16,953 nt of DNA from an uncultured Clostridia bacterium. Its GTDB lineage: Bacteria > Bacillota > Clostridia > Christensenellales > Aristaeellaceae. Within the stretch, counting starts at the first letter, position 1, and every line of letters starts with the position of its first letter. This document shows, one piece after another, positions 1-7,206 of this stretch. Under the pieces are notes generated by a model, which saw only the letters and a list, made by a program, of their open reading frames with translations, was not told the DNA's origin and ran no database searches. A program made the position numbers and the translations under genes. The stretch is taken from the NCBI GenBank assembly GCA_944363005.1, contig CALVTV010000220.1, positions 1 to 16,953 of the forward strand. The letters run 5' to 3'.

Positions 1-187
1 CCAGGTCGCCCTGTGTGGCGATCCGGCCCGCGCTTTGCTCGACATACGCCGTCAGCGCCTGCCAAAACGGCGCCTCGCCCACGGCCAGCTCGATACCCAG
101 CATCATCGCCGCGCCCTGATCGCGCAGCACCTGCGTCATCTCCGTATCGCCGCCGAAGTGATCCACGCCCGCGCCGACCCTCACGCC
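1..187 (-). pseudogene. In-frame continuation of the M1-like gene past the TAG
   Basis: Directly after TAG 188-190 the same frame stays open to the window edge without another stop (62 codons). The translation contains VDHFGGDTEMTQVLRDQGA, then GEAPFWQALTAYVEQ, then GRIATQGDL. This resembles the part of M1 peptidases after the active site, where a Tyr- or Glu-rich segment leads into the helices ending in a 'F..AL..Y......AT..D' pattern. There is no ribosome binding site in front of the in-frame GTG at 182-184. It is best read as the separated C-terminal part of the upstream gene, by nonsense mutation, sequencing error or readthrough. The rest lies outside the window. Confidence 0.6.
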
Positions 188-1315
188 CTACCGCCCCGTG
201 AGCCGCGTCGCGGCCTCGCTTTCCTCCATCACGGGCGGTTCAACTCCGCCCGCCCCCTTGCGCGCGCGGAAGCTGAGCAGTTCCACGGTCGAGGCCAGCG
301 TCTGGCTGAGCCAAGGCGCCTGCCAGGGATCGCTTTCCACGAGCACGCCGAACGTCTGGCGCGCCACAAGCCGCGTCATGCGGCGCAGCTGCGCCTCCTT
401 GTCCCCGTCCTGCGCAAGCGCCACAAGCCCGGAAAGCGCCAACCCATCCTCGCGCCCGGTGTCCGCCTCGACAACCGACAGCGACGGGAACGGATAACCC
501 AGGCCCAGATCATCAAGCGCCTCGAGCGCTTCCTTCGCCCGGCTGAGCAAGTTGCCCGCCGTGCCTCCATCGCCGGCCAATGCCGTGATGAGCACGCCGT
601 CCCGCTCATTCTGACGCACCGCGCCCTCATAGCCAAGGGCAAACGCCACATCGCGCGCGCCCTGCATCTGAACGGTGTAGAGCGTTTCGCCCACGCCGGT
701 TTCCCAGCGCCGGTTCGTCAGCGCGCCGCCGAAGGCCGCCTGCGTCGAGTCGGCGCAGATCAGCTCCAGCACATAGTCAAACGCCTCCGCATAACTCGGC
801 TCCGCCAGCGCATCGAACGCATCCGTCCGCCAGGCGCCGTTTTCAAAGACGGCCAGCGCGGGCAGCGTGATCACGGCCGCCGCGTCGGCCTTCGCGTGCT
901 TGACCATGACCGTCCACGTCAATTCAACCGTCTGCCCGGCGGCCCAGTTGAGCGGGATGCGCAGCACCGTCGGGTCGTCTTCATCCTGCGCATAGGACAC
1001 GTCCACGCCGTCCACCTGCACGCCCGTGACCGCGGCGCTCGAGCCCGTCTCGCCGTTCATGTAGAGCCTGAGCACAGCTTCCGTGCGCGCCGTGTCGCCG
1101 CGATTGGTGGCCTGAAGCGTCTGCGTGCCGCGCAGCGTGCGCGTGCCCGCGTCATAGGTCAAACTCGCGCGCATGAAGTCGCGCTCCTGTGTGGGTTGCA
1201 GCGCGTCCAACGACGCCGTCAGCCGCCGGTTTGCCCGAAGCCAGAACGCCAACCCGGCGCTCACCAGCAGAACCACGCACAACGCGACCTCTGCGATTCT
1301 CTTGATGTTCTTCAT
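188..1315 (-). CDS. M1 aminopeptidase-like membrane protein, zinc site lost, ends at in-frame TAG
   Basis: The frame encodes 375 residues up to TAG at 188-190. One N-terminal membrane anchor (about residues 7-26) is followed by a beta-rich region resembling the M1 N-terminal domain, then a segment that lines up with the M1 catalytic core. The stretch GVLVESDPWQAPWLSQTLAS (323-342) matches the region after HExxH through the WLxEG motif of M1 enzymes. Aligned on it, the two zinc His become R315 and R319, the catalytic Glu becomes L316 and the third ligand Glu becomes Q338. GAMEN is replaced by GLALS (about 291-295). The protein is therefore probably a non-catalytic M1 fold. The start at 1315 has GGGAGG five bases upstream; the longer in-frame start at 1375 runs through a terminator hairpin and is rejected. 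The same frame stays open and M1-like beyond the TAG, so the gene may be a pseudogene. Fold assignment is fairly sure; function is unknown. Confidence 0.65.
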   Translation of the reverse strand: MKNIKRIAEVALCVVLLVSAGLAFWLRANRRLTASLDALQPTQERDFMRASLTYDAGTRTLRGTQTLQATNRGDTARTEAVLRLYMNGETGSSAAVTGVQVDGVDVSYAQDEDDPTVLRIPLNWAAGQTVELTWTVMVKHAKADAAAVITLPALAVFENGAWRTDAFDALAEPSYAEAFDYVLELICADSTQAAFGGALTNRRWETGVGETLYTVQMQGARDVAFALGYEGAVRQNERDGVLITALAGDGGTAGNLLSRAKEALEALDDLGLGYPFPSLSVVEADTGREDGLALSGLVALAQDGDKEAQLRRMTRLVARQTFGVLVESDPWQAPWLSQTLASTVELLSFRARKGAGGVEPPVMEESEAATRLTGR

Positions 1316-1352
1316 GAAGACCTCCCGGTTTTCGCGCTTGTTTGCCGTCCAA

Positions 1353-1383
1353 AAAAGCGGACAGCCCTCGGCCATCCGCTTTT
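1353..1383 (-). terminator. Intrinsic terminator after the zinc-ribbon gene
   Basis: On the minus strand AAAAGCGGA (1383-1375) pairs with TCCGCTTTT (1361-1353). The pairing extends inward through TGGCC/GGCTG with two G-U pairs, and six T follow. It lies just past the stop of the zinc-ribbon gene and upstream of the M1-like gene. No clear promoter is seen between it and 1315, so the M1-like gene may depend on readthrough. Confidence 0.8.
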
Positions 1384-1388
1384 GTACA

Positions 1389-1802
1389 TTACGCTTTCTT
1401 GTCGAATTTCGTGCCGCAGTTCTTGCAGGTGATCGTCACATTGCCCACCCCGCGCGGCACGCGCAGCCGGTTCTTGCACTTGGGGCAGGTGAAGTAGCGG
1501 TATTTCTTGCCGTTCTTCACGCGGTTGACCCATTGGCTCGCCGCCACACGGGCCTTCTGCGTCGCCTGCAAATAGTCGGCATTTTCCTGCGCGCGCTTGT
1601 AGCGGTTCTTGCTGAGCATCCGGAAAAACGCCAACACGAGCAGCGCATCGGACATCAGCGTCAGCCAGCCCCAACCGAAGATCATCGCGACCACCGTCAT
1701 CACCAGCGCCACAATCACCATCGTATAGCTGAGCTGATCGACGCCGTAGCGGCCGGACATGAAGCGCGCAAACGCCGCGCGCAGTTTTTCAAACCATCCC
1801 AT
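1389..1802 (-). CDS. Small membrane protein with C-terminal zinc ribbon
   Basis: The product has 137 residues. Two hydrophobic segments (about residues 24-41 and 43-60) form a membrane hairpin. A basic linker follows, then a C-terminal zinc ribbon with two knuckles, CPKC and CKNC, separated by about 18 residues. No enzymatic motif is visible. Similar hairpin-plus-ribbon proteins occur in Clostridia without a known role. The start chosen is ATG at 1802 (MGWF), nine bases after AAGGAGG. The ATG at 1811 abuts the Shine-Dalgarno sequence and is too close to be used. The gene has its own promoter (1834-1862) and terminator, so it is likely a single transcription unit. The stop is TAA. Confidence 0.8.
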   Translation of the reverse strand: MGWFEKLRAAFARFMSGRYGVDQLSYTMVIVALVMTVVAMIFGWGWLTLMSDALLVLAFFRMLSKNRYKRAQENADYLQATQKARVAASQWVNRVKNGKKYRYFTCPKCKNRLRVPRGVGNVTITCKNCGTKFDKKA

Positions 1803-1833
1803 GCACTTCATCCTCCTTCGCGGATTCCCTTAC

Positions 1834-1862
1834 AGAATAAGGCAAACTCCGCCGCCTGTCAA
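1834..1862 (-). promoter_or_regulatory. Sigma-A promoter for the zinc-ribbon gene
   Basis: On the minus strand a perfect -35 TTGACA (1862-1857) is followed by a 17-base spacer and -10 TATTCT (1839-1834). It lies about 30 bases upstream of the start at 1802. Confidence 0.8.
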
Positions 1863-1879
1863 CCCATTTTGAGGCGCGG

Positions 1880-2668
1880 TCAGCCCTGCGCATCCGCAAA
1901 GGGCAGGCGCTCCAGGCGCTCAAAGTCCGAAAGCTCCTGTACGGCGCGGTTCCACTGCTCAGGATCGGACAGCTCACGCGGCTCATGGGCATCCAGGCCG
2001 ATGATCACCCGCACGCCTTCACTGCGCGCGATGGCAAAGAACTCCGGGTGCGGATAGCTCCTGCTGTGGGTCACCGGCTGCCAAAAGCGATCGTGCGCGT
2101 TGTATTCCATGGGGATGTCCAGCGCGCGGCACGCCTGGGAAAGCTCCCGCGCCGCCGCGCGGCAATTCTCGTCAAAGCGCGGATAGCCGCGCATGAACAG
2201 ATCCGGATGCGCCAGATAGGCGAACAGCCCGGTGCGCAGGCCGTCGATCGTGCTGCGCACATAGGCCGCAAGCTCCCCCGGCGTGCGCGCGTTTCCAAAG
2301 TACATGCCCGTCTCGTCGCTGCCGTCGTAATGGTTGCCCAGGATCAGGTAATCGAGCTGCTTTTCCTGCGCCATATCGGCCAGCCAGCCCATATACTCCG
2401 GAAAATTCTCGCACTCAAACCCCACACGCACGCGGATTTGATCCGCATACCGGTCCGCCAGCGCGCGAATGCTGCTCACGTACTCATCCAGGCGGTCGAT
2501 ATGCATGCGCACGCGGGGATGCGTATAGCCCGAGCGGTAGGGCCAGGGCACATGGTCGGAAAAGCCCAACTCCTCAAACCCCTGCGCGATGGCCGCGCGC
2601 ACATAGGCCTCGTCCGTGCCCTCTGCGTGCCCGCAGCGGGCCGTATGCGTGTGATAATTCGCTTTCAT
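1880..2668 (-). CDS. hisK: PHP-family histidinol-phosphatase-like phosphoesterase
   Basis: The product has 262 residues and resembles the PHP-type histidinol phosphatases (HisK/HisJ type, EC 3.1.3.15), which make histidinol from histidinol phosphate using a trinuclear metal site. Metal-ligand motifs are in place: YHTHTARCGH (H6, H8, H14), FSDH (D38, H39), GFECE (E85, E87), GNH (H113), LAHPDLF and a C-terminal GLDAHEP. The start is ATG 2668 with GAGGAGAGG upstream; an in-frame start at 2749 lies inside the preceding gene and is not used. It follows the ProB-like kinase by 13 bases, so it is the last gene of that operon. No his genes are nearby, so the true substrate may be another phosphorylated small molecule. 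The family call is secure; the substrate is inferred. Confidence 0.85.
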   Translation of the reverse strand: MKANYHTHTARCGHAEGTDEAYVRAAIAQGFEELGFSDHVPWPYRSGYTHPRVRMHIDRLDEYVSSIRALADRYADQIRVRVGFECENFPEYMGWLADMAQEKQLDYLILGNHYDGSDETGMYFGNARTPGELAAYVRSTIDGLRTGLFAYLAHPDLFMRGYPRFDENCRAAARELSQACRALDIPMEYNAHDRFWQPVTHSRSYPHPEFFAIARSEGVRVIIGLDAHEPRELSDPEQWNRAVQELSDFERLERLPFADAQG

Positions 2669-2681
2669 GGTTCGCCTCTCC

Positions 2682-3506
2682 TCATTCGATGCCAATGCGC
2701 GTGCAGGGAACGCGCCCCTCAACGAGATCGCTGATGCGGTGGCGGCCATGGCCGATGATCACCGTCGTGCCGCGTAGCGCCGGACCGAGCGCATACTCGA
2801 GCTTGGCAAACGCGCCGCCTGCCCCCGCGCGCGACGCTCCGACGCAGTGCTCTTGCAGCTTGCGCACGCGCGCCTCCAGTTCCTGCGCGTCACGCGCCGT
2901 CACCTCGCGCACCAACGTAGCCGGGTCATTCGGGTCGGCGTAGATGCCCTCCGTGGAGGTCATGATCAACAGCACGCGCGTGGAAACCAGCCCGGCGATA
3001 ACCGCCGCCGTCTCGTCGTTGTCCACGCATTCGTGGACTTCGCGATTCTCCCGCCGAAGCGCGGACAGCTCCCACTTGCGGTTTTCCGCGTCGGACACCG
3101 GGTCGTTGTAATTGACGATCGGTATGGCGCCCTGCTCCTTGGCGCGCAGGAACAGCCGCCGGATGTGCTCGCGCTTGCCCGGATCGTTGAAGTGCTGATG
3201 CTCCACGAGCACCTGGCGCACGCCGTACTCCTGGCGAATGAAGTGGCGGTACTGCTCCATGAGGATCGTCTGGCCCTGCGCGGCATAGTCGGTCTTGGCG
3301 TCCACGCTGTCGCACGTCAGCTCATGGCCGGTGCGCCGGATGTAGTCAAGCCGTCCGATTTCCGCCGCGCCAGAGGTCACCCAAATCATGCGCGGGCGCA
3401 GTTCGCGGCCCAGGCGCGAGAAGATATTGTAATCGATGTCGGCGTCCTCGCGGCGAATGAGCGCCATCGAGCCGATCTTACCGACCAGGTCAAAGTCGTA
3501 CTGCAT
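2682..3506 (-). CDS. Amino acid kinase family protein, glutamate 5-kinase/uridylate-kinase-like
   Basis: The product has 274 residues and a complete amino-acid-kinase fold. Visible motifs are GKIGSMAL near the N-terminus, WVTSGAAEIGR, a central IPIVNYNDPV, CVDNDETAAVIAGLV, LLIMTSTEGIYADP and a glycine-rich GASRAGAGGAFAKLE. This order matches glutamate 5-kinase (ProB), which phosphorylates glutamate at the start of proline synthesis. There is no C-terminal PUA domain, no proA neighbour, and the acceptor-site residues differ from textbook ProB, so UMP or another acid could be the substrate. The start is ATG 3506, just after GGAAGGAAGAG; the longer frame from 3596 overlaps rlmH. It sits 34 bases downstream of rlmH and 13 bases before the PHP phosphatase. 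The kinase family is certain; the substrate is not. Confidence 0.75.
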   Translation of the reverse strand: MQYDFDLVGKIGSMALIRREDADIDYNIFSRLGRELRPRMIWVTSGAAEIGRLDYIRRTGHELTCDSVDAKTDYAAQGQTILMEQYRHFIRQEYGVRQVLVEHQHFNDPGKREHIRRLFLRAKEQGAIPIVNYNDPVSDAENRKWELSALRRENREVHECVDNDETAAVIAGLVSTRVLLIMTSTEGIYADPNDPATLVREVTARDAQELEARVRKLQEHCVGASRAGAGGAFAKLEYALGPALRGTTVIIGHGRHRISDLVEGRVPCTRIGIE

Positions 3507-3540
3507 AACTCTTCCTTCCCCCCGCCGCCGGGACGGGGTT

Positions 3541-4017
3541 TCACTTGTGGTAGCGTTCTCCCGCCTGAATCTTGCAGGCGCGGTAGAGCTGTTCAAGGAG
3601 CATGATGCGTGCCAGCTGATGCGGGAAGGTCATCGGAGAAAACGAGAGTTTGAGCTGCGCGCGCGCCACCACGTCCTTGGAAAGGCCCAGCGAACCGCCG
3701 ATGACGAACACCACGCGCCGCCCGCTGTCGCCAAGGCGCGCGACCTGCTCGGAGAGCTGCACGGAATCCAGCCGTCGCCCGTCGATGCACAGGGCGACCA
3801 CGACGTCATCCTCCCGCAGCTTTTGCAGGATCGTCTGCCCTTCCCGCTGGCAAACCTGCGCCTCGGCGGCCGGCGACACATGCGAGGGCTCCGGCAGATC
3901 GGGCAACTCGATGACCTCCATTTTGCCAAAGCGCGACAGCCGTTTTTCGTACTCCGCCGCCGCCTCGCGCCAGTAGCGCTCCTTGAGCCGGCCGACGCAC
4001 ACGATTGCCATGTTCAT
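3541..4017 (-). CDS. rlmH: 23S rRNA (pseudouridine1915-N3)-methyltransferase RlmH
   Basis: The product has 158 residues, the usual RlmH length. RlmH is a SPOUT-class enzyme that methylates pseudouridine 1915 in helix 69 of 23S rRNA in assembled ribosomes, using SAM. Diagnostic features are the N-terminal IVCVGRLKERYW, the core LCIDGR, the knot loop VVFVIGGSLGL, then LSFSPMTFPHQLARIMLLEQLYRA and the invariant C-terminal ERYHK. The start is ATG 4017, whose ATGA overlaps the stop of the CPBP gene and suggests translational coupling. A frame starting at 4176 lies inside CPBP and is rejected. The second Met (MAIV) is a possible alternative start two codons in. Confidence 0.96.
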   Translation of the reverse strand: MNMAIVCVGRLKERYWREAAAEYEKRLSRFGKMEVIELPDLPEPSHVSPAAEAQVCQREGQTILQKLREDDVVVALCIDGRRLDSVQLSEQVARLGDSGRRVVFVIGGSLGLSKDVVARAQLKLSFSPMTFPHQLARIMLLEQLYRACKIQAGERYHK

Positions 4018-4880
4018 CGGAGCACCTCCGTCAAAATCCAGGCCGCAGAGACCGCCAGCAGCGCCGCAATGAGCGCAAGGGCTTCGCGCCGCCCCACCCG
4101 AAGCGCATCCGGCACGGCCGCTCGCGTGCCCTTTGCCGCCACCGCGCGCCGAAGCGCCCAGACAAAGGCACCGCATCCCAGCAGCCGCAAAAGCGAGGAC
4201 TGCGGCGTCAGCCCGGAAAACAGCCCGCCCAGCCCCACGCCCGTCAGCAGCAGCAGCGTGAGATTATAGGACGCATGCACGAGCAACCCTGCCAGCAGGG
4301 AACCGGTGCGCAGCACGAGCCCCGCCAGCAGCAGGCCGAATACCGCCTGCCCCGCGGGGTTTGCGCCATGCGCCAGGGCGAAGAGCAACGCCGTCGCGGC
4401 GGCCGCCTGCGCGCGGCCATACCGGCTGAACACGCCCAGCAGATAGCCGCGGAAAAACAACTCCTCGCACAGCGGCGCCAGCAACACGCTCTGCACCAGC
4501 GCAGGCATGAGCGCAAAACGCTGCGCGCCGCCCGACGCGGCCTGCACGCCAAACTTGCTCGCCAATGCGGTGAGCACATCGGCAAACAGGCTCATCGGGC
4601 AGACGCAAAGCGCGCCCACCGCGCCCAGCCAGAGCACCTGTGCGCTGCTGAGCGCGCGATTGGCCAGCAAATGCGTCTGGCGTCCATCGACCACCAGAAG
4701 GCCGAGTGCCGCCGGCAGGCCGCAAAAGAGCAGCGTGCCCCCGGCGCTCAGCAGCGCCGATGCGCCGCCCCTGAGCGGGATGAGCCGAAGCAGCGTCAGC
4801 CCCGCCAACGAAAAAAAGGTAAGAAAAAGCGCGGAGCTCGTGCGCACACGGCGCCGCGCGCTGATTCGCTGTCGTTTCAT
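4014..4880 (-). CDS. CPBP-family intramembrane metalloprotease
   Basis: The product has 288 residues with about seven or eight hydrophobic segments. The CPBP (Rce1-like, Abi) motifs are present: motif 1 APLCEELFFRGYLLG with E139, E140 and R144, motif 2 with H171 in LFALAHG, and motif 3 GLLVHASYN with H202 and N206. These are the glutamate and histidine residues used by intramembrane glutamyl proteases. Bacterial members process membrane or secreted peptides or act in bacteriocin self-immunity; no bacteriocin gene is nearby, so the substrate is unknown. The N-terminus is short and very basic. Its ATG overlaps the stop of the glycosyltransferase (ATGA), and its own stop overlaps the start of rlmH the same way. 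A predicted envelope role is inferred from topology. Confidence 0.88.
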   Translation of the reverse strand: MKRQRISARRRVRTSSALFLTFFSLAGLTLLRLIPLRGGASALLSAGGTLLFCGLPAALGLLVVDGRQTHLLANRALSSAQVLWLGAVGALCVCPMSLFADVLTALASKFGVQAASGGAQRFALMPALVQSVLLAPLCEELFFRGYLLGVFSRYGRAQAAAATALLFALAHGANPAGQAVFGLLLAGLVLRTGSLLAGLLVHASYNLTLLLLTGVGLGGLFSGLTPQSSLLRLLGCGAFVWALRRAVAAKGTRAAVPDALRVGRREALALIAALLAVSAAWILTEVLR

Positions 4881-5902
4881 GAATTAAATACGTAGTCGCG
4901 TTGAATGATGTAGCTCAAAGCGAAGAGCACCAGATCCACCGGAATCTTGATGATGCCCGCGGAAATCGGCACCACGCCGGGCAAAAACTGCACCAGGCCC
5001 GCGCCAATGGCGCCCTGCACCACGGCCAGCACGTAATACTTGGCCATGGAGTACTTGGTGCCGCAGCCGGAGAACACCGTGTGCTTGTTGAGGTGATAGT
5101 TGACCTGGGAAGAGGCCAGGCGCGCGAGCGCATAGCTGACAAACCCGGACACACCCAGCCACAGGAACAGCCAGTAGAGCGCGTAATCCACGGCAAAGGA
5201 GGTGACCGACGAGAACAGGTACTTGAAGATCACCAGATAGATGCGCAGGGCGTCGCGCACGGGGTTGAAGTGGCTGCCCGCGTTGTCGTCGATGTAGATC
5301 GTCTCAATGGGCACCTCAAAGACGCCCAGCTTCATGTCCCGCAGCTTGAGCAGCACGTTCATCTCGTACTCATAGCGCTCGCCGTCAATGCGCATCATCT
5401 CCTCCAGCGCACCGCGCGGCAGCACGCGCAAGCCGGTCTGCGTGTCGCCCACATGCACGCCGCTGGCCAGCGCATAGACGAAACGCGTGATCCGATTGCC
5501 CCGACGGCTCTTGAAGGGCACATCGCCCGTGAACGCGCGCGAGCCCAGGATCAGCGTGTCCGGATGGGCCTTTGCCGCCTCCATCAGGCGCAGGATGTCC
5601 TGCGGCGTATGCTGGCCGTCCGCGTCGGCCGTCACAATCCCGCGAAGCTCCGGCCAGTTGATCAGCGCGGCGTTGATGCCCGTCTTGAGCGCGCGCCCCT
5701 TGCCCAGATTGACCGTATGCACGGCGACCTGCGCGCCCAGCGCCCGGCATTGCTCAAAGATCGGCGCGTACGTCTGCTGACCGCCGTCGTCCACCAGCTG
5801 CACGTCAAGGGCCTGATCGCGCAGCGCCCGAACCAGTTCCACCAGGCGCTCATCCGGCTTGTAGGCCGGAATGAGCACGATGATTCCGGATTGATTTTCC
5901 AT
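4877..5902 (-). CDS. GT2 glycosyltransferase fused to GtrA membrane domain
   Basis: The product has 341 residues. Residues 1 to about 210 form a GT-A fold of family 2 in the DPM/polyprenol-phosphate sugar transferase style, with IPAYKPDE, VDDG (38-40), the metal-binding DAD (83-85) in TADADGQH, and a conserved GDTQTGLR (142-149). Residues about 215-340 hold four membrane helices of the GtrA type, including SSQVNYHLNKHTVF and the terminal QRDYVFN. Such fusions are thought to transfer a sugar to, or flip, a polyprenyl-phosphate carrier for wall polymer or glycolipid decoration. The start is ATG 5902 after GAAGGAG. It is first in its operon, about 77 bases from the predicted transcription start. 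Donor sugar and acceptor cannot be told from sequence. Confidence 0.9.
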   Translation of the reverse strand: MENQSGIIVLIPAYKPDERLVELVRALRDQALDVQLVDDGGQQTYAPIFEQCRALGAQVAVHTVNLGKGRALKTGINAALINWPELRGIVTADADGQHTPQDILRLMEAAKAHPDTLILGSRAFTGDVPFKSRRGNRITRFVYALASGVHVGDTQTGLRVLPRGALEEMMRIDGERYEYEMNVLLKLRDMKLGVFEVPIETIYIDDNAGSHFNPVRDALRIYLVIFKYLFSSVTSFAVDYALYWLFLWLGVSGFVSYALARLASSQVNYHLNKHTVFSGCGTKYSMAKYYVLAVVQGAIGAGLVQFLPGVVPISAGIIKIPVDLVLFALSYIIQRDYVFNS

Positions 5903-5985
5903 ACATTCTCCTTCATGCGGGCCCCGATGGACGCCGCCAGCGAAAGTAGTTTTTGCCCCTGCTTCAAAAAGCCCGGAGCATCGCC

Positions 5986-6014
5986 AGTATAGCGCCGTTT
6001 TCCCAAAAAGTCAA
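5986..6014 (-). promoter_or_regulatory. Sigma-A promoter for the GT2-CPBP-rlmH operon
   Basis: On the minus strand -35 TTGACT (6014-6009), a 17-base spacer and -10 TATACT (5991-5986) form a near-consensus promoter. It lies in the 244-base divergent region between the glycosyltransferase and trpS. Confidence 0.82.
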
Positions 6015-6052
6015 TGCAATCCGCATTTTTTGCCCGTTCCCATGCCTGCGCC

Positions 6053-6081
6053 TTGCGCCTTGTGTCCCTTTGTGATACAAT
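6053..6081 (+). promoter_or_regulatory. Sigma-A promoter for trpS with extended -10
   Basis: TTGCGC (6053-6058), a 17-base spacer and TACAAT (6076-6081), with TGA directly before the -10, give an extended -10 promoter. The leader to the trpS start is about 60 bases, too short for a T-box riboswitch, and no T-box sequence is seen. Confidence 0.75.
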
Positions 6082-6146
6082 AGGAAAAAACTCAGACCGA
6101 TCGCCGCCGCTTTGGCGCGCGTTTTCACATGAAGGAGGCGTTCCCC

Positions 6147-7148
6147 ATGGAACAAGTCAAGAAGCAGCGCATCCTCTCGGGCATTCAGCCCTCCGGCACG
6201 CCGACGCTGGGCAACTACATCGGCGCGATGCGCAACTGGAAGCTGCTGGAAGACGAGTATGACTGCCTGTACATGATTGCGGACCTGCACGCCATCACCG
6301 TTCGCCAGGAGCCGGCCAAACTGCGCCAGCAATCCATGCAGCTGCTCGCGCTGCTGCTGGCCATCGGCCTTGACCCGCAAAAGAACGTGCTCTTTTTCCA
6401 GAGCCATGTGCCCCAGCACTCGCAGATGGCCTGGCTGCTCAACTGCTACACCTACATGGGCGAAATGAGCCGCATGACCCAGTTCAAGGACAAGAGCGCC
6501 AAGCACGCGGACAACATCAACTGCGGCCTGTTCACCTATCCGATCCTGATGGCGGGCGACATCCTGCTCTATCAGGCAAACCTGGTGCCGGTGGGCAAGG
6601 ACCAGACGCAGCACCTTGAAATCTGCCGCGACATCGCTACCCGCGTCAACGGCCTGTACAGCAACGTGTTCACGATCCCCGAGGGCTATTATCCCAAGGT
6701 CGGCGCGCGCGTCATGAGCCTGCAGGACCCCACGCGCAAGATGAGCAAGTCCGATCCGGACGACTGCTTCATCAGCATTCTCGATACGCCGGATACCATC
6801 CGCCGCAAATACCGCCGCGCGGTCACCGATTCCGACGGCGAAATCCGCTTTGATCCGGAGAACAAGCCGGGCGTGTCGAACCTGCTCTCCATCCTCTGCG
6901 CGCTCACGGGCCAGACCATCGACGAATTGACCGCCTCCTTCGCCGGCAAGGGGTACGGCGAGCTCAAGGCCGCCGTCACCGACGCGACCATTGAAACGCT
7001 CGCCCCGATTCAGGAGCGCTTCAACCAGTACATGGGCGACAAGGCCTATCTGGAAACCGTCTACCGCGACGGCGCGGCGCGTGCGAGCCATCTCGCCGAA
7101 CGCACGCTCCAGAAGCTGATGAAGAAAATCGGCTACGTGCAAAAGTAA
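6147..7148 (+). CDS. trpS: Tryptophanyl-tRNA synthetase
   Basis: The product has 333 residues, the normal length for bacterial TrpRS, a class I synthetase that charges tRNA-Trp using ATP. The HIGH-equivalent lies in SGIQPSGTPTLGNYIGAM (11-28), and the KMSKS loop is intact in DPTRKMSKSDPD (K198 to S202). Other family marks are YMIADLHAIT, MAGDILLYQANLVPVGKDQTQHLE and a C-terminal helical region. The start is ATG 6147, eight bases after AAGGAGG; the ATG at 6129 precedes that ribosome binding site and is not used. The gene has its own promoter and ends at a strong hairpin (7156-7180). It looks fully functional. Confidence 0.97.
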   Translation: MEQVKKQRILSGIQPSGTPTLGNYIGAMRNWKLLEDEYDCLYMIADLHAITVRQEPAKLRQQSMQLLALLLAIGLDPQKNVLFFQSHVPQHSQMAWLLNCYTYMGEMSRMTQFKDKSAKHADNINCGLFTYPILMAGDILLYQANLVPVGKDQTQHLEICRDIATRVNGLYSNVFTIPEGYYPKVGARVMSLQDPTRKMSKSDPDDCFISILDTPDTIRRKYRRAVTDSDGEIRFDPENKPGVSNLLSILCALTGQTIDELTASFAGKGYGELKAAVTDATIETLAPIQERFNQYMGDKAYLETVYRDGAARASHLAERTLQKLMKKIGYVQK

Positions 7149-7155
7149 CGCTCTT

Positions 7156-7186
7156 CGCGGCAGACCGTTTGTCTGCCGCGCTTTTT
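7156..7186 (+). terminator. Intrinsic terminator after trpS
   Basis: CGCGGCAGAC (7156-7165) pairs perfectly with GTCTGCCGCG (7171-7180) around a five-base loop, followed by CTTTTTG. This is a strong rho-independent terminator, only about 20 bases before the next start. Confidence 0.92.
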
Positions 7187-7206
7187 GTAACGAAAGGAGG
7201 CCGCAT

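Noticed and set aside
188..190. Genome-wide TAG recoding as the explanation of the amber codon
   Set aside because: The FUSC gene ends at TAG (12011-12013), at a sensible protein end just before the kinase-like gene. All other genes use TAA or TGA, so one site is not enough to claim recoding.
35..1432. A 465-codon plus-strand frame opposite the M1-like gene
   Set aside because: It is antisense with an Arg/His-rich composition, and it runs over the terminator at 1353-1383. The minus-strand frame has the recognisable fold and the ribosome binding site.
4014..4880. CPBP protease as part of a bacteriocin or defence locus
   Set aside because: No precursor peptide, transporter or nuclease gene is adjacent. 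Its overlaps are with a glycosyltransferase and rlmH, a housekeeping context.
4901..5992. A 363-codon plus-strand frame opposite the GT2-GtrA gene
   Set aside because: It is the antisense shadow of a clear glycosyltransferase and crosses the minus-strand promoter at 5986-6014.
6082..6146. T-box riboswitch upstream of trpS
   Set aside because: The leader is only about 65 bases, with no T-box sequence, specifier hairpin or antiterminator/terminator pair.
5964..7142. A 392-codon minus-strand frame opposite trpS
   Set aside because: It is the antisense shadow of an unmistakable trpS, with an Ala/Val/His-rich translation and no domain.
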